The position numbers and the translations under genes were made by a program. DNA of 64,000 nucleotides from Sphingomonas quercus (lineage in GTDB: Bacteria > Pseudomonadota > Alphaproteobacteria > Sphingomonadales > Sphingomonadaceae), in NCBI RefSeq assembly GCF_018863195.1, contig NZ_JAHKRT010000008.1:62001-126000 (forward strand), in the 5' to 3' direction. Below the pieces are notes generated by a model, which saw only the letters and a program-made list of their open reading frames with translations, was not told where the DNA came from and made no database searches. Positions 44,344-52,126 of the stretch are shown in pieces (position 1 is the first letter of the stretch; each line of letters begins with the position of its first letter).

Positions 44344-46049
44344 GGCGTCGTCGCCTCGGCGGTGCTGAGCTGCGGCATGCGCGAATAGAGCCACTTCTGC
44401 TGCAGGATGGTGAGGACGTTGGACATCGTCCAGTAGAGGACCAGCCCGGCCGCATAGGTGCCCATGATGAACATCATCATCCACGGCATGATCGCGAAGA
44501 TCTGCTTCTGGGTATCGTCCATCGGCGTCGGGTTGAGCTTGAATTGCAGCCACATCGAGATGCCGAGGAACACCGGCAGCACGCCGATCGCGAAGAAATG
44601 CGGCACCGCGAAGTTGAGATAGCCGAAGCCGTTGAGGATCGTCGCCGGATCGGGCGCGGACAGATCGTGGATCCAGCCGACAAAGGGCTGGTGGCGCATT
44701 TCGATCGTCACCAGCAGCACCTTGTAGAGCGCGTAGAAGATCGGGATCTGCAACAGGGTGGGAAGGCAACCGGCGATCGGATTGACCTTGGCCTCCTGAT
44801 AAAGCTTCAGCATCTCCTGCTGCAGCTTCGGCTTGTCGTCCTTGTAGCGCTCCTGCAGCGCCTTCATCTTCGGCTGGATGATGCGCATGCCGGCCATCGA
44901 GCGGAACTGCTTCTGCGCGATCGGGAACATCACGCCGCGCACGACGATGGTCAGCAGCATGATCGCCACGCCGAAATTGCCGACCATGCGGAACAGCCAG
45001 TCGAGCAGGAAGAAGATCGGCTTTTCGAGGATCTCGAACCAGCCCCAGTCGATGGCGCCGTCGAAGCGGGTGACACCGGCCTCGTTCTGATAGCGGCGCA
45101 GCAGCTTCACTTCCTTGGCGCCAGCGAACAGACGGACCTGGGTGGTGGTGGCGGTGCGCGGCTGCACGACCTGCGTCGGATAGGCGGCATCGGCCTGAAA
45201 GCGGTCGCCGGCCGAGCCGCGGAAGCCGCCGTCCCACTTCGCCGCGGCCGGCGGGGAGAGGGCGGCCAGCCAATATTTGTCGGTGAAGCCGATCCAGCCG
45301 CCCGTCGAGGTGAAACGCGGCGCCTCGCCGGCGGTCAGATCCTTGAAATCGACCTTGTAGTTGGTGACGCCGTCAAATGTGCCGATCGGCCCGGTGTGGA
45401 TCGTCCAGCCGGACGGGTCCTTGGAGATGCCGGTGCGGTTGACCAGCGAGAAGGGCGTCACCGCCACCGCGCCGGCGCCGGCGTTAACGACGCGCTGGGT
45501 GACGGTGAACAGGAAATCCCTGTCGACTGCGAACATCAGCTCGAAGCGCTGGCCCTGGCCATTGTCCCAGCTCAGCGTCACCGGGGTTTCCGGGGTCAGC
45601 TTCGGCGCAGAGGCGGTCCACAGCGTATTGGCGTCCGGCACGCGGACATTCTGCCCGGTCCAGCCGAACTGGGCGAAATAGGCTTCACCCGCGCCCGACG
45701 GCGAGAACAGGCGCACGGGCAGCGAATTCTTGGCGAGCGTCTCCTTATAGTCGGACATCACCAGATCATCGATGCGCGCGCCCTTCAGGTTCAGCGTGCC
45801 GGCGAGGCGCGGCGTGGCGATCGCCACGCGCGGGCTCTCGGCGAGCACGACGGCGCGGGCGCGCACCACCGCCGGCGCGCTGCCGGTCGGGCTGGCGTTG
45901 GGATCGGGCAGCGGCACCGACTTGCCCTTGACGACCTGGGTCGTCGGCTTGGTCGCCGTCGGCAGCACCCGGTCGGAGACGAGGCTCCATCCGAACAGCA
46001 CGAGCGCGGAGAGGATGAGCGCGATGATCAGGTTGCGCTGTTCAGACAC
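44340..46049 (-). CDS. yidC: Membrane protein insertase YidC
   Basis: A 569-residue YidC/Oxa1 insertase: N-terminal membrane helix (about 5-25), a large periplasmic beta-domain (about 45-340) and a C-terminal five-helix insertase core (Q-K-Q-F-R-S-M-A-G-M-R-I-I-Q-P-K, G-C-L-P-T-L-L-Q-I-P-I-F-Y-A-L-Y). It helps insert and fold inner-membrane proteins. It lies 30 nt after yidD. Confidence 0.97.
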   Translation of the reverse strand: MSEQRNLIIALILSALVLFGWSLVSDRVLPTATKPTTQVVKGKSVPLPDPNASPTGSAPAVVRARAVVLAESPRVAIATPRLAGTLNLKGARIDDLVMSDYKETLAKNSLPVRLFSPSGAGEAYFAQFGWTGQNVRVPDANTLWTASAPKLTPETPVTLSWDNGQGQRFELMFAVDRDFLFTVTQRVVNAGAGAVAVTPFSLVNRTGISKDPSGWTIHTGPIGTFDGVTNYKVDFKDLTAGEAPRFTSTGGWIGFTDKYWLAALSPPAAAKWDGGFRGSAGDRFQADAAYPTQVVQPRTATTTQVRLFAGAKEVKLLRRYQNEAGVTRFDGAIDWGWFEILEKPIFFLLDWLFRMVGNFGVAIMLLTIVVRGVMFPIAQKQFRSMAGMRIIQPKMKALQERYKDDKPKLQQEMLKLYQEAKVNPIAGCLPTLLQIPIFYALYKVLLVTIEMRHQPFVGWIHDLSAPDPATILNGFGYLNFAVPHFFAIGVLPVFLGISMWLQFKLNPTPMDDTQKQIFAIMPWMMMFIMGTYAAGLVLYWTMSNVLTILQQKWLYSRMPQLSTAEATTP

Positions 46050-46079
46050 GGGGCCTTGATTCCTTCGGTGAGCGGCGCG

Positions 46080-46367
46080 TCATGGCACGGGATCGTGGCC
46101 GCAGCCACCCCAAGGCTGGCAACGCAGCAGCCGGTGCGCGGCAAGATAGCTGCCCCGGAACAGGCCGTGGCGGCGCCACGCCTCGATCGCGTAGGCAGAG
46201 CAGGAGGGCGAGAAACGGCAGGACGGCGGCAGGATGCGCGACGGCCCGAGCTGCCACAACCGGGCAAGCAGGATCAGCGGCAGGACGAGCAGATTTCTGG
46301 GGACGGAGCGATCATCGCCCCTCGCGCCTGGCGAACGGCAGGTCGCCGAATGCCGGTGCGCGCTCAT
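46080..46367 (-). CDS. yidD: Membrane protein insertion efficiency factor YidD
   Basis: A small YidD protein (core about 75 residues): L-A-R-L-W-Q-L, R-F-S-P-S-C-S-A-Y-A-I-E-A, H-R-L-L-R-C-Q-P-W, and the end G-H-D-P-V-P. The ATG at 46367 overlaps the rnpA stop as ATGA and gives 95 residues, about 20 longer than usual; there is no closer ATG, GTG or TTG before the core. It aids YidC-dependent insertion. Confidence 0.9.
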   Translation of the reverse strand: MSAHRHSATCRSPGARGDDRSVPRNLLVLPLILLARLWQLGPSRILPPSCRFSPSCSAYAIEAWRRHGLFRGSYLAAHRLLRCQPWGGCGHDPVP

Positions 46368-46720
46368 GCCTCACCCGCCCGTTGCGCCAGCTTGCGCAAC
46401 GCCTTTTCGAGATCGGCGCGGAGCTTCGCGAAATCGCTCTCCACACCGCCGGCCCGCGCGATCAGCACATGATCCGCGCCGGCGATCCCGAACGCCGGCA
46501 TCAGCTCGCGGCCGAGCGCGCGGAAGCGGCGCTTGACGCGATTGCGGACCACGGCGTTGCCGATCTTCTTGGTGACGGTGATGCCCAGCCGGCGGACCGG
46601 ATCGCCATCGCCGCGCGGGCGGGCGAGCAGCACGAACCCCGGCATCGGCGCGCGCAAGGCGCTGTTCGCCGCCAGGAAATCCGGGCGGCGGCGCAGGGTC
46701 TCGTAAGGAGAGGGCTTCAG
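46364..46720 (-). CDS. rnpA: Ribonuclease P protein component
   Basis: About 118 residues of the basic RnpA subunit of RNase [34 protein letters not shown] is the RNR signature. After the rpmH stop there is no ATG, GTG or TTG before the conserved core; CTG at 46720, overlapping the rpmH TGA, is the closest candidate and gives the normal length. The frame is open further back to ATG 46858, which is 7 nt ahead of rpmH and would nest rpmH entirely inside rnpA. The rpmH-coupled start is assigned. Confidence 0.9.
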   Translation of the reverse strand: MKPSPYETLRRRPDFLAANSALRAPMPGFVLLARPRGDGDPVRRLGITVTKKIGNAVVRNRVKRRFRALGRELMPAFGIAGADHVLIARAGGVESDFAKLRADLEKALRKLAQRAGEA

Positions 46721-46851
46721 GCGGAAAGCGTCTTGCGGCCGCGGGCGCGGCGAGCCGCCAGCACCTTGCGGCCACCCGGCGTCGCAGAGCGCGAGCGGAA
46801 GCCGTGGCGACGCTTGCGCACGAGGCGGCTGGGCTGGAAGGTGCGCTTCAT
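46717..46851 (-). CDS. rpmH: 50S ribosomal protein L34
   Basis: A 44-residue basic protein with the classical sequence [37 protein letters not shown] stands 7-8 nt before its ATG. It lies in a frame different from rnpA, which is open across the whole of rpmH. Confidence 0.98.
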   Translation of the reverse strand: MKRTFQPSRLVRKRRHGFRSRSATPGGRKVLAARRARGRKTLSA

Positions 46852-46880
46852 CGTTCATTCCTCGGGCGTGTCGTCTAACG

Positions 46881-46903
46881 AAAAGGGCCGGCATGGGCCG
46901 GCC
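46881..46903 (-). terminator. Terminator-like hairpin in the rpmH leader
   Basis: On the minus strand GGCCGGC (46903-46897), loop CCAT, GCCGGCC (46892-46886), then C and TTTT (46884-46881). It could end the PGPGW gene, but it lies downstream of the likely rpmH promoter, so it may act as an attenuator. Confidence 0.7.
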
Positions 46904-46916
46904 GCTGTCGAAGGGG

Positions 46917-46945
46917 CGCATAGGTCGAACGGGCATGAGAGTCAA
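46917..46945 (-). promoter_or_regulatory. Probable promoter of rpmH-rnpA
   Basis: On the minus strand TTGACT (46945-46940), 17-nt spacer, TATGCG (46922-46917). The -35 overlaps the stop of the PGPGW gene. Confidence 0.6.
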
Positions 46946-47244
46946 TCTTCGCCGCGCGCACGGCGCCTGGCGACGCGGCGGCGGTGGCTCTCCCGCCTCA
47001 GCGCCCAATCTCCCCAGCCGCCGAGACGCGGCCAGCGCGCCTTGAAGCGCACATAGAGCCGTTTGGCCATACTGGAATTCTTGAGGACCAGCGCCATGCC
47101 GCCGGCGAACAGGAACACGCCGCCCGGCCCGGGCAGAATGCCGACCACCGGCGTCAGCACGAGGAGCACGATGCCGAGCCCGAACAGCCACGGGCGCGTC
47201 CAGCCCGGCAGGTGCAGGTGCATGATCTTGGGTGGCCCTGGCAT
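46942..47244 (-). CDS. Small PGPGW-type membrane protein
   Basis: A 100-residue protein with two closely spaced hydrophobic segments around the motif I-L-P-G-P-G-G-V-F-L-F, typical of the putative transmembrane PGPGW family, followed by a basic tail (R-F-K-A-R-W-P, R-R-E-S-H-R-R-R). ATG at 47244 is used; ATG at 47223 (M-H-L-H-L-P-G-W) is an alternative. It diverges from comM. Function unknown. Confidence 0.8.
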   Translation of the reverse strand: MPGPPKIMHLHLPGWTRPWLFGLGIVLLVLTPVVGILPGPGGVFLFAGGMALVLKNSSMAKRLYVRFKARWPRLGGWGDWALRRESHRRRVARRRARGED

Positions 47245-47392
47245 CGCCGCCTGATGTTGGGGCGGCCGGACAGGCCCGCAAGTGCGACGCCGGGCATCGG
47301 CCTTATCATGGCCATCCCGGCCATTGCCGTTTTCGGGTCGAGATCCTAGTAACTCGCCTGCGGGCCAGCGTTTGATAGGGGCCCGCATTCCC

Positions 47393-48901
47393 ATGGTTGC
47401 GCATGTTTCCACCGTCGCCTTTCTCGGGCTGGAGGCGCGCGGCGTCGAGGTGCAGGTGCAGCTCGCCGCCGGCCTGCCGGCGTTCGTGGTGGTCGGCCTC
47501 GCCGACAAGGCGGTGGCGGAAAGCCGCGAGCGGGTACGCGCCGCGCTTGCCGCGATCGGGCTGGCGCTGCCGCCCAAGCGCATCACGGTGAACCTGTCGC
47601 CGGCCGATCTCCCGAAGGAAGGATCGCACTTCGATCTGCCGATCGCGCTCGGCGTGCTCGGCGCGATGGGTGTGATCGATGCCGAGACACTAGGCCAATA
47701 TGTCGCAGTGGGCGAGCTTGGGCTGGACGGGCGGGTGCTGCCCGCGCCGGGGGTGCTGCTGGCGGCACTCCACGCCTCGGAGCGCGACCTCGGCCTGGTC
47801 TGTCCCGCTGCACAAGGGCCGGAGGCCGCCTGGGCGGGGCGGGTGGAAGTGATCGCGGCGCCCGACCTGCTCGCCCTGCTCAACCATTTCAAGGGCACCG
47901 CGCCGCTCGCCGCGCCGCGTCCCGGCGGGGCGGCCGAAGGCGAGGCGGGGCCGGACCTCGCCCAGGTAAAGGGGCAGGAGACCGCCAAGCGCGCGCTCGA
48001 GATCGCGGCGGCGGGCGGGCATAACCTGTTGATGACCGGCCCACCGGGGGCCGGCAAGTCGCTGATGGCGGCGTGCATGCCGGGCATCCTGCCGCCGCTG
48101 ACCCCGGCCGAGGCGCTCGAGGTGTCGATGGTCGCCTCGGTGGCGGGCCAGCTTGCGGGTGGGCGGCTGGTGCGCCGCCGGCCGTTCCGCGCGCCGCATC
48201 ATTCGGCGTCGATGGCGGCGCTGACCGGCGGCGGCCTCAAGGCGCGGCCGGGGGAGGTGAGCCTCGCCCATCTCGGCGTGCTGTTCCTCGATGAGCTGCC
48301 GGAGTTTCAGCGCGCCGTGCTCGATTCGCTACGCCAGCCGCTTGAGACGGGGCGGGTGACGGTGGCCCGCGCCAATGCCCATGTCACCTTTCCGGCGCGC
48401 GTGCAGCTGGTCGCGGCGATGAACCCATGCCGGTGCGGCCATCTCGGCGATCCGGCGCTGGCGTGCGCAAGGGCGCCGCGCTGCGCGGCCGATTATCAGG
48501 CGCGCGTCTCCGGCCCCCTGCTTGATCGCATCGATCTGCATGTCGAGGTCGCCGCCGTCTCCGCCGCCGACCTCGCCTTGCCGCCGGCGGCCGAGGGTTC
48601 CGCCGCGGTGGCCGCGCGCGTCGCGGCCGCGCGAGCGATCCAGACCGCGCGTTACGAAGGCGAGGGCGCGCGTACCAATGCCGAGGCGGACGGGCTGCTG
48701 CTCGACCGGGTGGCGACGCCGGATGTCGCGGGGCGCGCCCTGCTGGCCGAAGCGGCCGCGAAGATGCGGCTGTCGGCGCGCGGCTATCATCGGGTGCTCA
48801 GGGTGGCGCGCACCATTGCCGACCTCGCCGCAGTGGAAAGTGTCGGCCGGACGCATGTCGCGGAGGCGCTGAGCTACCGGCGCCGTGCCCCGGTGAACTG
48901 A
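47393..48901 (+). CDS. comM: YifB/ComM family Mg-chelatase-like AAA+ ATPase
   Basis: A 502-residue protein: an N-terminal Lon-protease-like (ChlI) domain, the AAA+ module with Walker A G-P-P-G-A-G-K-S and Walker B L-F-L-D-E-L-P-E-F, and the zinc/C-terminal segment N-P-C-R-C-G-H-L-G-D-P-x-x-x-C. ComM is a hexameric helicase that promotes branch migration in natural transformation; with dprA elsewhere in the window, competence or recombination functions may be intact. ATG at 47393 follows GGGG about 11 nt upstream. Confidence 0.92.
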   Translation: MVAHVSTVAFLGLEARGVEVQVQLAAGLPAFVVVGLADKAVAESRERVRAALAAIGLALPPKRITVNLSPADLPKEGSHFDLPIALGVLGAMGVIDAETLGQYVAVGELGLDGRVLPAPGVLLAALHASERDLGLVCPAAQGPEAAWAGRVEVIAAPDLLALLNHFKGTAPLAAPRPGGAAEGEAGPDLAQVKGQETAKRALEIAAAGGHNLLMTGPPGAGKSLMAACMPGILPPLTPAEALEVSMVASVAGQLAGGRLVRRRPFRAPHHSASMAALTGGGLKARPGEVSLAHLGVLFLDELPEFQRAVLDSLRQPLETGRVTVARANAHVTFPARVQLVAAMNPCRCGHLGDPALACARAPRCAADYQARVSGPLLDRIDLHVEVAAVSAADLALPPAAEGSAAVAARVAAARAIQTARYEGEGARTNAEADGLLLDRVATPDVAGRALLAEAAAKMRLSARGYHRVLRVARTIADLAAVESVGRTHVAEALSYRRRAPVN

Positions 48902-49621
48902 ACGACCCGACACACCCGCGCCCCCAGGCTGGGCACGTTGCGGTCGCCACCCGGCACCGGCGCCTGGACGCAGGGAAGCATGGACCCTGAATCGAGTTCA
49001 GGGTGACGGGTAGGGGTTTGGGCGGTCGCTCGCCTCCCCTACAATCCTCGTCATGCTGAATTCGGTTCAGCATCCACCTGGCCGCTGGCGCGCGGGTGTG
49101 GGGAGGCGCGGACCCCGTACCGGGTTCAGGGCGACGGACGGGTTAGGCCGCCCGGTCGCTCCCGCCACGAACCTCGTCCTGCTGAACTCGGTTCAGCATC
49201 CAGCTGGCGGCTAGCGCGGGGTGAGGGGAGGCGTGGACCCTGAATCGAGTTCAGGGTGACGGGTGGGGTTTGGGCGGCCGCTCGCCTCCCCCACAATCCT
49301 CGTCATGCTGAACTTGGTTCAGCATCCACTTGACCACTAGCGCGCGGGTGTGGGGAGGCGTGGACCCTGAATCGAGTTCAGGATGACGGGTGGGTTTGGC
49401 GCCCGGTCGCCCCGCCCACAGAGCTCGTCATGCTGGGCCCGTTCCGGCATCCATGCCGCCGCCCAGGCCTTCTGCTGCGGGAAGGCGGGTGAGGCTCGCC
49501 GCGGCGCTCGATCACGCGGCCTCGCCGCTCCGTCGCGGGGCATGTCGATTTTGTCGCGGTGCAGATGATCCCACCCCGGCTCGCGCGCATCGTCGTCCAG
49601 ACAAGGTTGGAGGTGCGCATC
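48902..49621. other. Intergenic region holding the compound palindrome array
   Basis: About 720 bases with no supported gene, mostly four tandem 127-bp units (see repeat 48963-49460), then about 160 bases of ordinary sequence before the DUF805 gene. Confidence 0.7.
48963..49460. repeat. Tandem array of four ~127-bp units, each with two hairpins
   Basis: Each unit has hairpin A (ACCCTGAA-TCGAG-TTCAGGGT) then hairpin B (ATGCTGAA-N5-TTCAGCAT). A copies: 48984-49004, about 49111-49135 (degenerate), 49237-49257, 49364-49384. B copies: 49053-49073, 49180-49198, 49305-49325, about 49429-49450 (degenerate). Spacing is 124-127 bp throughout, and the sequence between hairpins is also repeated. Single copies occur at 19691, 30541-30640, 55715 and 59398-59488. 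Confidence 0.9.
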
Positions 49622-50014
49622 ATGACCCATCCGCTGTTGCCGCTGGTCAGGCTCTTCGATTTCGAAGGCCGCTCGCGTCGCCGGGAGATGTGGTCGCTGG
49701 CGTGGATCGCGGCGGCAGCGGTGTCGGTGTCGGTGGCGTGGGACGCCCATCTCGGGCGGGGACACGCCATTGCCGGGCTCGCCGGGCCGCTGACGGTGAT
49801 CGTGGCCCTCTCGCTCAGCCTGCCGCTGGCGGCGGTGACGGTGCGGCGGCTGCACGACGTCGGAAGGCCGGCGGTGGCGCTGACGGTGGCGCTGGTGCCC
49901 GTGATCGGCTGGCTGTGGCTGCTCGGCTGGCTGACCGCGCGCGGCGATCGTGGCGCCAACCGCTTCGGCGCCGATCCCAAGGGAGCCCAGCGCGGCCCCG
50001 CCTTCGGACATTGA
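49622..50014 (+). CDS. DUF805 membrane protein
   Basis: A 130-residue protein of the DUF805 type: F-D-F-E-G-R-S-R-R-R-E-M-W near the start, three membrane segments, and R-R-L-H-D-V-G-R-P between them, then G-A-N-R-F-G-A-D-P near the end, all family marks. ATG at 49622 follows GGAGG with 8 nt spacing. Function of the family is unknown. Confidence 0.9.
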   Translation: MTHPLLPLVRLFDFEGRSRRREMWSLAWIAAAAVSVSVAWDAHLGRGHAIAGLAGPLTVIVALSLSLPLAAVTVRRLHDVGRPAVALTVALVPVIGWLWLLGWLTARGDRGANRFGADPKGAQRGPAFGH

Positions 50015-50039
50015 CCGGCTTTTCCGTGGGGGAAGGGGA

Positions 50040-50071
50040 CGCCCGGGCCTGTTGAGGGGCAGGCCCGGGCG
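50040..50071. repeat. Perfect 12-bp inverted repeat between convergent genes
   Basis: Arms CGCCCGGGCCTG (50040-50051) and CAGGCCCGGGCG (50060-50071) with an 8-nt loop. No T run follows on either strand, so it is not a classical terminator but may protect or end both transcripts. Confidence 0.8.
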
Positions 50072-50079
50072 ATACCCGC

Positions 50080-50586
50080 TCAGGCCGGCTCCCGGGCGGC
50101 CTGACCCTGGTGATAGACGACATAGACATAGACGGGGATGCCGAGATCGCCGAGGTGGCGCGCGATCAGCGGCTTCACGTCCGCCCAGTCCAGCCCACCG
50201 ACGCCGGTGGCGAGCCGGGGCAGGGCGATGCTCTCGATCTTCTCGTCGCGGATATGGTGGGCGAGCGCGCGCAGCGCCCGGTTGACATATTCGAGGGTCG
50301 CCCGCCCGGGATGGCCGCTGGCATGCTCGGCCGGTTCCTGGGTCAGCAGGCTGACGATGCGCACCGGCCCGCCATCCGCCCCGACCCCGCTCCACGCCCA
50401 GACATCGCCGGGCTGCGGCCGGCTGAGGTGGCAATAATGACGGAAATCCTTGGCGAGCGACGGCCACCGCTCCCTGAGCGCCAGCGCCAGCCCGGTGGCG
50501 AAATGATCGCCCGGCGCGACGCCATGGGCAATGACCTGCGCCCGGCTCAGCAGGATATCGCCCTCGACTTCATGAATCTTGCCCAT
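50080..50586 (-). CDS. Macro-domain protein
   Basis: A 168-residue single macro domain, the fold that binds ADP-ribose or removes it from proteins, nucleic acids or O-acetyl-ADP-ribose. Marks: E-V-E-G-D-I-L-L, A-H-G-V-A (ligand loop), D-H-F-A-T-G-L-A-L-A-L, and A-L-P-R-L-A-T-G-V-G-G-L-D-W. Its layout is closer to the TARG1/DarG-type macro domains than to the MacroD type, but the critical Lys of DarG could not be assigned. No DarT-like toxin lies beside it. Start ATG at 50586. Confidence 0.85.
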   Translation of the reverse strand: MGKIHEVEGDILLSRAQVIAHGVAPGDHFATGLALALRERWPSLAKDFRHYCHLSRPQPGDVWAWSGVGADGGPVRIVSLLTQEPAEHASGHPGRATLEYVNRALRALAHHIRDEKIESIALPRLATGVGGLDWADVKPLIARHLGDLGIPVYVYVVYHQGQAAREPA

Positions 50587-50688
50587 CGGCACTCCCCTTC
50601 TGGTGAACGGACCATCATGGCGAAGCAATGCCCGGCGGGCTTTGACGCCGCGCAATCCGGACAGGCGTGACAACGGCTTGCGCGAAGC

Positions 50689-50705
50689 TTCATATACTAT
50701 ATGAA
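50689..50705. promoter_or_regulatory. 17-bp perfect palindrome overlapping a -10-like sequence
   Basis: TTCATATA-C-TATATGAA. It contains TATACT (50693-50698), a good -10, and lies 42-58 nt upstream of the beta-propeller gene start. It is a likely binding site for a dimeric regulator. Confidence 0.6.
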
Positions 50706-50746
50706 ATCGGGGCGTCCGGTCGAAAGAGCCGGAAGGGGAGGACGAG

Positions 50747-51928
50747 ATGACGGCATTCAGGCGCCTGGCACTCCCGGCCGGATTGATCATGTGGAGCATG
50801 TTCGCCATTCCCGCTCCGGCGCAGATCGCCGTATCGGCCAATGACGGCAAGCAACTCCGTCCCGGCGAAGCGCCGTCGACCCGGGTGCCGGACATGATCG
50901 CCACCATCGACATGCGCCGCTATCCGCCGAAGACGCTGGCGACGATCGAGGTGCCCGCGAGCCTGGTCGGCCCGCCGACGACAGTGGCGGTGGCGCACGA
51001 CGGGCGGCTCGCCTTGGTCTCGGCGGCGCAGCGGCTCAATGCCGCGGGTGAGATCGAACCGAATGGCGTGCTCTCGGTGATCGACCTCCGCGATCCGGCC
51101 GCGCCGAGGATCGTCCACACCCTCGAGACGGTCCCCGGCCCAGGCGGCATCGCGATCAATCGCGCCGGCACGCTGGCGCTGGTCGCCAGTCCGGGCGATC
51201 ACAGCATTCTCGTCTATGCGATCGCCGCCGGCCGTCTCGCGCCCGCCGGCAGGCTCCAGTTGCCGGACCGCACGCGGCCGACCGATGTCACCTTCGCGCC
51301 CGATGGCAGGAGCGCGCTGGTCACCGGGCAGGGATCGAACCGGCTGATTCGCCTGACCGTCGCCGGCAGCGCGCTCACGGTCGCCGACGCGCGGATCATG
51401 CCCGGCCGCCAGCCATGGGGCGTGACGTTTAGCCGTGACGGCCGCTATGCCTATAACAGCAACCTCGGCGGCAATCTTCCCGCCGCCGGCGAGCCGGCGC
51501 CGGCACCGGGCACGCCACGGCCGGGCACGGTGTCGGCCACCGACCTCGCCACGGGCGCGGTGACCAGCGTCGAGGTCGGCCTGACGCCCGAGCATGTCGC
51601 GCTGTCGCCGGATGGCCGCTGGCTGGCGGTGGTCGTCGCCAACGGCTCGGCGCTGGCCGAGACGGCGCCGGGCTACCACCCCTACGGTTTGCTGCAGGTC
51701 TATCGCGTCGACGGCGTCAGCCTCACCCGCGTTGCCGAGGCGCATAGCGGCGGCTGGTGCCAGGGCGCGGTGTTCAGCGACGATGGGCGCACGCTGCTGC
51801 TCCAGTGCAGCCTCGACAAGGCGATCGAGGTGTTCCGCTTCGACGGCAAGACGCTGGCGCAGGACATGGCGGCGACGCTGCGCTTCCCCGGGCGCCCCGG
51901 TGCGATGGCGACGGCGTCGAGCCGCTAA
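50747..51928 (+). CDS. Exported YVTN/lactonase-type beta-propeller protein
   Basis: A 393-residue protein with a signal peptide (residues 1 to about 25, P-A-P-A-Q) and repeated propeller strands (F-A-P-D-G-R-S-A-L-V-T-G, F-S-R-D-G-R-Y-A-Y, L-S-P-D-G-R-W-L-A-V-V, F-S-D-D-G-R-T-L-L-L). It resembles YVTN or lactonase-type seven-bladed propellers without clear catalytic marks. It is monocistronic, next to tRNA-Leu, with an operator-like palindrome upstream. Confidence 0.8.
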   Translation: MTAFRRLALPAGLIMWSMFAIPAPAQIAVSANDGKQLRPGEAPSTRVPDMIATIDMRRYPPKTLATIEVPASLVGPPTTVAVAHDGRLALVSAAQRLNAAGEIEPNGVLSVIDLRDPAAPRIVHTLETVPGPGGIAINRAGTLALVASPGDHSILVYAIAAGRLAPAGRLQLPDRTRPTDVTFAPDGRSALVTGQGSNRLIRLTVAGSALTVADARIMPGRQPWGVTFSRDGRYAYNSNLGGNLPAAGEPAPAPGTPRPGTVSATDLATGAVTSVEVGLTPEHVALSPDGRWLAVVVANGSALAETAPGYHPYGLLQVYRVDGVSLTRVAEAHSGGWCQGAVFSDDGRTLLLQCSLDKAIEVFRFDGKTLAQDMAATLRFPGRPGAMATASSR

Positions 51929-51932
51929 CGGC

Positions 51933-52016
51933 TGGTGCGGGCGGTCGGACTCGAACCGACATGTATTGCTACGGCGGATTTTGAGTCCGCTGCGTCTACC
52001 ATTTCGCCACGCCCGC
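51933..52016 (-). tRNA. tRNA-Leu (anticodon CAA)
   Basis: Minus-strand cloverleaf with GCGGGCG/CGCCCGC acceptor stem, loop CTCAAAA giving anticodon CAA, a long variable arm typical of tRNA-Leu, T-loop GGTTCGAGTCC and encoded CCA (51935-51933). Confidence 0.95.
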
Positions 52017-52126
52017 GCGGCTGTGATGCCCCCTTGCCACAGTGTTATCGCTCCGGTCCAGCCGGGATGCGGCGACTGCGCCGCATGCTAGACTGTCTTC
52101 CCGCGGGCGCGATTCGGTGGGCTGGA

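Noticed and set aside
48963-49460. Possible CRISPR array.
   Set aside because: The regular 127-bp period comes from repeated units including the bases between hairpins; there are no unique spacers and no cas genes.
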